Part shown: positions 1-9,400 of the stretch, one piece after another
Layout of the letters: each line of letters starts with the position of its first letter
How positions within the stretch are numbered: position 1 is the stretch's first letter
Source: Gymnogyps californianus
Taxonomy: Eukaryota > Chordata > Aves > Accipitriformes > Cathartidae
Assembly: GCF_018139145.2 (NCBI RefSeq)
Contig: NC_059487.1
Span: 7,275,792 to 7,339,791, forward strand
Length of the DNA: 64,000 bases
Direction: 5' to 3'
Notes under the pieces: model-generated
What the model was told of the DNA's origin: nothing
Database searches by the model: none
The model's input: the letters and a program-made list of their open reading frames with translations, nothing else
Translations under genes and position numbers: made by a program

Positions 1-431
1 ACGTTACCAGTCCTTCAGGAGTTTCCTCGTCAACATCTGGAGGGGTATCTTCCTCCTCAAATATGCATGGGTCGCTCCTGCAAGAGAAGCATAGGATTTT
101 ACATAAATTGTTGCAGAATGGTAATTCTCCTGCAGAGGTAGCCAAGATCACAGCTGAAGCTACTGGTAAAGACACGTATCATGATGCTAGTAATACAGCC
201 CCCTGTGGAGAAGGCACTGTCAAACAGGAACAACTGAGCCCAAAGAAGAAGGAAAACAATGCTTTACTAAGATATCTGTTAGATAAAGATGATGTTAAGG
301 ACCCGCTTTCCAAAGAGTTGAAACCTAAAGTAGAAAGTGTGGATAATAAAATGGGACAATGCAGTAGTTCTACAATTCCTACTTCTAGTCAAGAAAAAGA
401 GATGAAAATAAAAACGGAACCGGCGGAGGAG
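1..431 (+). CDS. NCOA3: NCOA3 exon with receptor boxes 2 and 3 (5' end off window)
   Basis: The frame begins at base 3 and is open to 431, where GAG is followed by donor GTACAG; the exon ends in phase 0. It encodes a Ser-rich linker, then [13 protein letters not shown] (LXXLL at 99-113) and A-L-L-R-Y-L-L-D (LXXLL at 267-281). In p160 proteins these helices dock in the AF-2 groove of nuclear receptors. The stretch S-P-K-K-K-E-N-N between the boxes is also typical. The reading frame runs into the intron and stops at 450-452, so the usable part ends at the donor. Confidence 0.95.
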
Positions 432-3400
432 GTACAGTATAATGTAAAATGATGGTAGTGAACAAACCTGTATTTTCTTATTACAGTGAATGGCTAAATA
501 TAGAACACTCTTTTTAGTATGTGTGTGTAAACGTTTCTAAGAAAGTTCTGTGCAAATGGTGTGAAACTATACGCTCAGGTATTATTCTAACTGAAAAAGC
601 ACAAACAAAGAGAACTACAGGATATGTATATAACCAAATGTGCTGTATTGAAGTCCTGGGCTAATGTGATCTTTTAAGGTGTGGTACGATTAAGGTAGTG
701 TATATTTACAAATTATTCCTTAAAATCAGATCTTTAACATTTCACATAGCACGTGTTTATTTTTATGGCTTACTAGGAAATGGAGCTGTAACTGCCTCTG
801 TAATTAGTTGGCAATACAATAGCAAAAGGTAAAACATGATTTTGTTTTGAAAATATAAACAGTACACAAAAATGTGTAATACTTAACATAGCTATAGATT
901 GGGTTTGGTTCATTCATTGGTTTTAGCACTCCCCCCCCCCCCCCCCCCCCCCCCCCCCTTAAATGAGGGAAAATGTTGTTCCAAATACATATATATTCAG
1001 CATTCAAATAAATATATGTATATTTACTTGTTTCAATGCTAGAGTTCAAATTCCAAGAAATGTCATGATATAGCAAACTATATCACCATGGAACAACTCT
1101 CCTGAAAGCAGCAGTACACTTGTTAGGGACAGCTGTTCTTAAAATTATAAAGTGTAGGTAATATTTCTTTTATATTTAGTTCCTAAGTCGCATTTGGAAC
1201 TGCTTCAAAGTAAATAATACTGGTCAGTATGGCAGAGTTTACTGAAAACATGTTGATTTCTTAGAACCTGGATTTCCCAAGTCAGTCATAACTATGTAAA
1301 TACAAAATTACTGCACAATTTTTATATTAGCTAATGGCTGACTATAAATGAAACACCTTATAACATTTTTTTTGAGTACCACTTACAGGAAAGTCGCTAA
1401 CAACTGTGTAATAGTACCCAAAGCGTAGTTTCAGTACTTGATCTTGAGATCTAATTAACATATTCAGCGAGGCTTGTTTTGTGAAGATATGAATCCACTA
1501 TATATGCAATTCTTTTTCTGTTAAAACTGCATTTGATTTAAAGATAAATTTTTAAAGAAGGTGAGGGCTCCAATTGACCAGAAGAATCTGTGGGTACTTT
1601 TCATGTGGTGTTGTGTATACCAGTGATCAAATTAGACTTCTTGTATATGACACATACATTATTTATCACTGAATGGTACATATTCTTGACGTTGTTTGCT
1701 CTCATTAGTGTTTTTATCTTTGTAATTTGTGATGACTGAAACGTTTATATTCAGAAGTGCTTTTTGTTTTATTTATGTGTACCTCCAGTTTCTCCTAATT
1801 CTCAAAATTAGCCAAGCAAAATACTCTAAAAAAAAAAAAAAAAGTAACTAAATGATATCTAAAGTTCTTTGGAAATTAAGAGATAGCCCAAGGTACTGTC
1901 AGTGAACTAAAACATTTGTCTCCCAGTTATGTCTTTTAAAATTAGCGAGGAGCTAAGTAAAAGCTGAAGGATAGCCATATGACAGTAAATAACCTTGGTA
2001 TTTTACTGCGTCTTTTTCAGATGAGTGGAGACTTGGATAATTTGGATGCAATTCTAGGTGATCTGACTAGTTCAGAGTTTTACAATAATGCTATGTCTGC
2101 AAATGGAAATAACCTTGGAACAAAGCAAGCATTATTTCAAGGAAATGCCCTATTGGGTAAGGAATTTAATCTAATATCACTTTGGTTTTAAAATTAGGGT
2201 TTTCTTCTTACCTGATGTAAACATAATGCATCCTCAAATCCTTAGAGAATACTTTCTTGCTCTCCTGTATCTTCAAGGACAAATGTAATGCAAAATGGCT
2301 AATTATGCTATGCTTTCATAGGCTATTAGGTACACTATTAGCTGTCTTGACAGCACTCATCTACTATATACACAATGACGTTAACTTAAGGTCCTTATTT
2401 TATGGTTTCTTCTGGTTTTGTCTAACGTGGATTTCTCAGAGACAAGACGTCAGGAAAAACGTTTTGTGAGTTGTAAATTAAAATTGAGAATTTTTGTTCC
2501 TGACAGATGACTAGGGAAATAATATGGGACTGGTGGCAAGCTTTTGATTTCCGACTTATTCTATGCGAAAACATCTTGTGACCTGCAAACTCTAATCAGT
2601 ACTCCTCCTCGACATTGAAAGGAATGCCCTTCCTTAGGAGGAAGCCGAGTAGGAGGGAAAGATAACCTTGCTAATAGACCAGCGTCATTGCAGTTGTCAC
2701 TTCCTTTTATGACGTTGGTCATCTCTTGATTATACAGGGCAGTAGATTGCTGAGGTAACCTACGGAGGTGAAACATGGATAATGAAAAATGTAAAAACAG
2801 GTACAAGAACACGTAAGGCCGCTGACACTACTGGCTGTGGAGCACAGTGATTTCTGGTTAATTAGTCCCCGTAGGACGCTGTGCTCAGGAACACACTGCG
2901 TCTGGATTCAGCCTGTTCCAAACAGAACCATTTGACTTGTTCGATCTCCATGTCAGAGTTCTCCAAAGGCTGGGCAGTCCACTCACATATATCAAGGAGT
3001 CTGTAATACTAGTGTGTTTCAAAATGTTAAAAACATGGTTCATGACAGAACTTAAATTAAAATGAACCTTTTTATGTCTAGGGCCAAAGAGAACTGCATT
3101 TGGCTCTTCATGTAAAAGGTCCTAACTATGTACTCAAAATGTGATTTGTGTAGCGAGAACATAAGCGAAATAACTATTCCTGGCTTGTTGAAGGTCAAAT
3201 ATATGTGCCCATAAATAGATCAGACTTATTTAAGTCATTAATGGTACTTTCTATTTAAAATGTACAGTTGCATGCATCTTTTAATTCTTTAACAGGTATG
3301 AGGAGTCCCCAGTCTGTGCAGACTAACCGCCCAGCTTTCAACAGAGCCATGTCTTTAGACAACCCTGTGGGCTCAGGTGCTCCAGTGAGGAATGTCAATG

Positions 3401-6400
3401 CGTTCTCCATGTTACAAAAGCAAAACTTGATGGGTGGAAGTCCAAGAATGATTGAAAACCAGGAAAATTTTGGAGCAAATCTGGGTTTGTTGATTGTGTA
3501 CAAATAGATCTCATTGTAAAGGAAAAAGCTTTTATGTAAAAAAGGTTGCAAGATTATAATATGATTTTTGGTTGGAAGAAACCTTAACGTTAAAGAATAT
3601 TAATTTTACCATCAGCATATAAATACTTCTTAATTATTATCCCTAGCTAAAATAATAAGAACATAGCTGTTTACTATCTGTGTATTGTTACCAGTACTTT
3701 ACTTTGTTTAGTAGTTAAATTGTTTTTTACTATTTTGAGTTTTGAATTCAACATATGTTTTTGATATATAGAAGCAAGCACAGGTCACAATGGCAGTCAG
3801 TCATTAGTATGTTTAGATATATAGTTGTTTGATGATTTAGAACATGGCATGGTAAGCTTTAGATGTTTTTGTAGGAGTTCAACGAATTGCTCTGTCATTG
3901 GCAGGTGTCCTTGTTGGTAACACAAAACTAAACCCCATAAAAATAATTCTAAACCCAAAATATGTGTAATGTATTCTAGATGAAAAATTATTGTGTTTTC
4001 TGCTCTTCATTATAGCAAGTGCTCCCAACAGAAATGTAGCGATGAATCAGCATCAGTCCGCAGACTGGGGTTTGCCAAACTCAAAGGTGAACAGGTTGGA
4101 ACCTACAAGTTCTGCTTCGCTGTTGAGAGCAGGACCCGAGTTCAGCGCGTCCCTGCCCAGACCCACGGTGGGTGGCTCTATGTCTGGGCTGCCCGTTCGC
4201 TCTAACAGCATACCTGGTACAAGACCAATGCTACCACAGCAAATGATTCACATGAGTAAGTTCTTTACTTTTTATTGTCCTACTTAGCACAATCTCACTA
4301 CTTTCTCAGTAAGCATGCATCATCAGAATCTTTTTGGTTTTGGTAGAATACTAGCTTTCCGTCCAAAGGCTTCTTGAGGTAAAGACTGTTATTGTTCCCC
4401 GACTGGGACATTTGATGACTTTTTGGTGTTCTTTTTGTTTTCTTCTGGTGATATCTGTGTGTTTCATGCACAGATAACTCATACTGAGTCTCCAGAGTTT
4501 TGGGGGATAATTTCTGTGTATTTCTTTAGTGCAGTACTTCTCTGCTAAATTCCAGGAACTAAATGCCATCTATGATTATATTTGAAGATACCAGTATTCT
4601 GATTAATTTAATTCATTGTACTTGATATAGATGGGTTTTTTTGCTGTTAACTTCTTGGTAATCAGGGTTTTTTAAAGCTTTTTCTTAAGTATTTCAAAAT
4701 TCTTCTCACATGGAGTATCCAGATTTCATATAAAACCACATTGCAAATACAGGTTCTCTTTTAAGTATTCATGTTTGCATGGGAGAAAATAAGCTGCATG
4801 TCTAAAACATGAAGAGACTCTTAAAGCCTGTGGTTTTTTTCTATTCTACATCTCTAACAAAGGTTTATCCTGGAGCTGAAATTGTCCTGTCTAATGTGCT
4901 AATGCTGGCATGTGCAAAAAGGGCCGAAATAGACAGTGGCATTCCTTTTTTATCATGGAAGTCTAGCAGGGCTGTTACCAGTTCTCCTAGGCAGACTCAC
5001 TGTTTCAATGTGACATGTAGATATAAGGCTAAGTCAGGAAGAAATTTGTGCAGCCCTGACTGAGTCAGAATTCTTCAGCTTAGCTTCCTAGAAATCGTTA
5101 TTGCTAGGTGATTCCTACAAATATTGGGAAATAATGGCATGACACAACTCTCCTATGTAGTGCTGTATGTCTCTGAATAGGTAGAAGGAAAGCCACGCTC
5201 CCAAAGAGCAAAACGCTAGTATGTACCTTCTGTTTCTTTGGATTTTCACCCTGTTTTGCAATTTAAAATGCCAAATGTTGTTGATATCACTATGACAATG
5301 TATATTTACTAGTACCCAGATTTCATCGGCCAGAAAACTCTTTTTTTTTTTTTTTTTGGATGTAAAGTTGCCGTATCTGTCAAGTTCCTATTTTAGGGGC
5401 TTAAGGATTAGAAATAGCAATTCTCCTCTAACAGGGTAGCAGCTTTAGATCACTGTCATATTTAAATCTGTGGTCTATTATATTTCTGAAATTATCTTGA
5501 GTGTGAGTTTATGTATGTATACACTTCAAAACATGCTAATGGAAAGCTCGTGAAGCTGCTTGACAATTTGTGTGATCATCCACAATGCTTTATGTGAACA
5601 CTGGGAGAGCAAGATGACACCTTTTGTTTTTAAAAACCACACAAACGTTTTACCTTGCAGGGCCAAGTGAGATAAACATTGGCATGGGGGGGAATCCGTA
5701 TGGACAGCCAGGACCATCTAACCAACCAGGATCGTGGCCTGACAACATGCTGTCCATGGAGCAAGCATCGCGGGGTTCACAAAACAGGTAGAATTGGGGA
5801 AGGTTTTAAGATAAGTTTAAATACAGCTGTTCACTGTTTGTCAGAAGAATTTAAGACCTGGAAAAAAATTTAATGTAGCATATACAGTGGGGATAACAGA
5901 TTGGAGTCAGAATCTATTTCCATTTCTGCTGCTGTTTTCTCATGACACTGGGTATCTTTTAACCCAGCTCCACAAAAGGCATTGCTAACAAAATCAATCC
6001 TTGAGTTGGGAGGCACGGAGAAAAGAGGGGGGAAAATCTGAAATTACGTCTTTGTGGCACATGCAGAAGCCAGGAGAAAACAGAATTTACGTGTGTTCAG
6101 GGATAGATGGCAGGTGACTGGACATTTTAGGACCTAACTTTGGGACTTAAGAACTTAAGTCTTACTCCAGTCTTCTGGGTGATTATAGTACTTAATCATC
6201 TCCAGGTCAATATATTATATAAAACCCACGTATGTGCCTTTATAGTCCATAATGGTTGTAATGTTTTTATATTTATAGACAATTAGTTAGAAACTCTTTG
6301 GATGACCTCTTATGTCCGGCACCAAATGTGGAAGGCCAGAACGATGAAAGAGCACTTTTGGATCAGCTGCACACATTGCTGAGTAATACGGACGTCACAG

Positions 6401-9400
6401 GTCTGGAAGAAATTGACAGAGCGTTAGGAATTCCTGATCTTGTAAACCAAGTAAGTAAACAGAGATTTTGGCCATTTATTTTCCAAAAACCTGTATTATT
6501 TTATTACTTGAAAAGAAAGTGAAGAGGGCCTCCTCACTCACTGTGTCTCCTCACTTCCTTGTCTTCGTTTTCCTAAATCTGCCTTTGGAAGCATCTACAT
6601 TGAGTAGTGATTTTCATTGGAGAAGCTCAGTATTGATTGAATTTCTTGTGCATTACAAAAACATAAAACGGCATCTTCTTATCTGAGTTTATTGTAATAT
6701 GCCTTGGTATATAGGGGGGGTGGTTTTGGATGTAAATCATTATAATTCTATAAGCAGAGAATTGTGTTGGGTTTCTTTAGTATAACTATTGTCAAGTGAG
6801 CCTGGCTTGTGAAATATTTGACTGGCAGTGACGTGTTAGTGAGTGGGACACTTCCATCTCCTCCAGTTCCAGCTTGTATTCGCACGGCTAGCAAATAGGA
6901 CAGAGAAATTCTATGAATAATTCAGAACTTGCTAAAAAACATAAAATCACATTGTCGTTTGTACAAATAGCAGTTTAGAAGTGCGGAAGGGCTTGAATAA
7001 TGACACTGGTCTGCCTGTGTAAGCAGTGTGCAGCAGAAGTGATTTAAAAAAAATTTATTATTATTAATAATAACTTTTGCTATTTCATTTGTCTGAAGAC
7101 AAAACTAATAGTAATCTGTCCATGCTATGTTCTACCCAAGAAACTATTGGTTGTTCTACGCTGTGTTAGCTTTATTGTTTCTTTAGGAATTCCTACTTAA
7201 AGAATATACTGCTAGTGAAAACACTTTTGTATCTGTTGAAGGGACAAGCTTTGGAACCCAAACAAGATTCATTTCAAGGTCAGGAATCTTCAGTTATGAT
7301 TGACCAGAAGCCTTCGTTATATGGCCAGCCCTATCAAGGGCAAGGGGCAGCAATGCCAGGAGGTTTCAGTAACATTCAGGGACAACAGCCATCCTTTAAT
7401 TCAGTGATGAATCAGATGAGCCAGCAGAGCAATTTTCCACTTCAAAGCATGCATCCTAGAGCAAATGTGATGAGACCTCGAACCAGCACACCAAAGCAGC
7501 TCCGCATGCAGCTCCAGCAGAGGCTTCAGGGGCAGCAGGTAATCTTTTGCTCCTGCGTTTACACTTTCTTCTTGTTTCGGAATGGAATAAGGTGCACACT
7601 GAATTGTGTTGCTTCACAAATACGAAAATTGGCGTTACAGCAGATGATTGAAAGGGACGGATCTTGCATTTTGACAGTGCTTGTCACACTGAGTGCCTAA
7701 TGGCTGTAGGAGTGAAAGAACCTTTATTAGGACAGGTGTTTCTCCTTCATCAGCCTCCTTAGCTACAGATTGGATTGGTTCCTGCAGCACACAACATCAT
7801 TGCTACTTAAACCAGTCCTCTTGTACTACGTAGCTCTGGATGATCTCTTTATCCATGTTAAGAGGTAGTATTTTTTCTGAATCTCACTGATATCATTAAA
7901 TGGGCAGCTGCATTTCTCCTGCACATCAAATGCTACTTCTTTTTGACTGTTTTCTAACTAACCATTTGGACTTATTGAAATACGGGCTTGCTTTCCATTT
8001 ATTGATTTGATGTCATTTTAGGTATTTTCTTAGGATGAAAGGTGAGAGAGGTGATACAGCCATGTAGATCTTGACACTGGGTTGAAAGCACTGCTTAAAA
8101 AATTGCTGCATGATTTCAACTTTGAAGTCCCCGTGTGAAAATACAGTCCTGATATCAAATACAATGTACAAATAAAACTCGGAAACGTGAGATAGTGCTG
8201 TGTGACATGGAATGGTGATGTTTAATCCTTAGGAAACACTGCGTTCTCTCTTGGTTGTTCTGTGACACTAATTCAATCTGTGTGGCTTTGGGGTTTTGTG
8301 ATAGAGAGGGAAGGAGACACAATTTTATCATTTTCTGCCCAAAACATGATTTGGAACAAATAGATAGTCTGCTATATATTTATTCTTAAAAAGTGCTAAT
8401 TTTGAGGGAAGGAAAAAAAAAAAAAAGCCAGTTAGTGCTGCACTGTTTGGATGGTTTTTCTTTTTGTGTGTGTTTGAGCTGCTCAACCAAATAGTTTGGT
8501 ACCTCAGGTAGATGAAACAAGGCAAAAGTTAACTGTTGCACTTTATGGATTCAAGAGGTTTGTAAAGAATGTTTTTTGGAGGAGTTGCCATTACTTTGTT
8601 CAGATACTGGTATTTTCAGGCTAATAGTGCTAAAATGTCTTTTTCCAAGTTTATGAATCAGACCCGTCAAGCGCTTGAAATGAAAATGGAAAATCCAGTC
8701 AGTGGCAATACCTCAGTGATGAGACCAGTTATGCAGCCACAGGTGGGATCACAGGTAGGTAATTATTACACTAGCCATCTGAAACAGTAGTTTTTAGATA
8801 GACACATCTTGTACACGTCTGTTTAGAATTTGGACCTTCTTTCATGGTTCCACAGCATTCCTTTTTGTCTGTTTTTTTTACCCTGTACAACTAGAAAAAG
8901 ATGTTTTTTTACCTCTCTTATTTATAAGATTTCAGAGAGATTTGTTCATTAGGTCATGCTATCAGTACGGTGTGCCAATAGTCTTTTCCATGTAGGATAT
9001 GACATACAATCTACTTTATCATTTGTTTAGCGCTAACTTAATGAAAACCTTTGTCTGAGATTTTGACGATTTTTGTACTGGCTGTGGGTTTGCTTAACTT
9101 TCTGTTCTGGTAATGGATAGGCTGGGTCTTAGAGTTAGAAAGAGTGTAGGTGGTTTGATTGACTCTGACATGATTTCATTTGGAAAAATGTTTTCTAATA
9201 TGATTTTTCTTTTCTTTGGGGGATAGCAGCAAGGTTTTCTTAATGCTCAAATGGTGGCTCAGCGTAACAGGGAGCTAATAAGTCATCATTTTAGACAACA
9301 GAGGATGGCAATGATGATGCAGCAGCAACAGCAACCTCAGGCCTTCAGTCCACCACCAAATGTGACTGCCTCAGGAAGCATGGATAGTGCTTTGACAGGC

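Noticed and set aside
804..1076. 90-codon - strand frame with nine Gly in a row
   Set aside because: The Gly run is the translated C28 tract; no gene.
7539..7700. Extension of the NCOA3 exon frame past the donor
   Set aside because: NCOA3 sequence stops exactly at CAG|GTAATC and resumes at 8650; the extension is intron.
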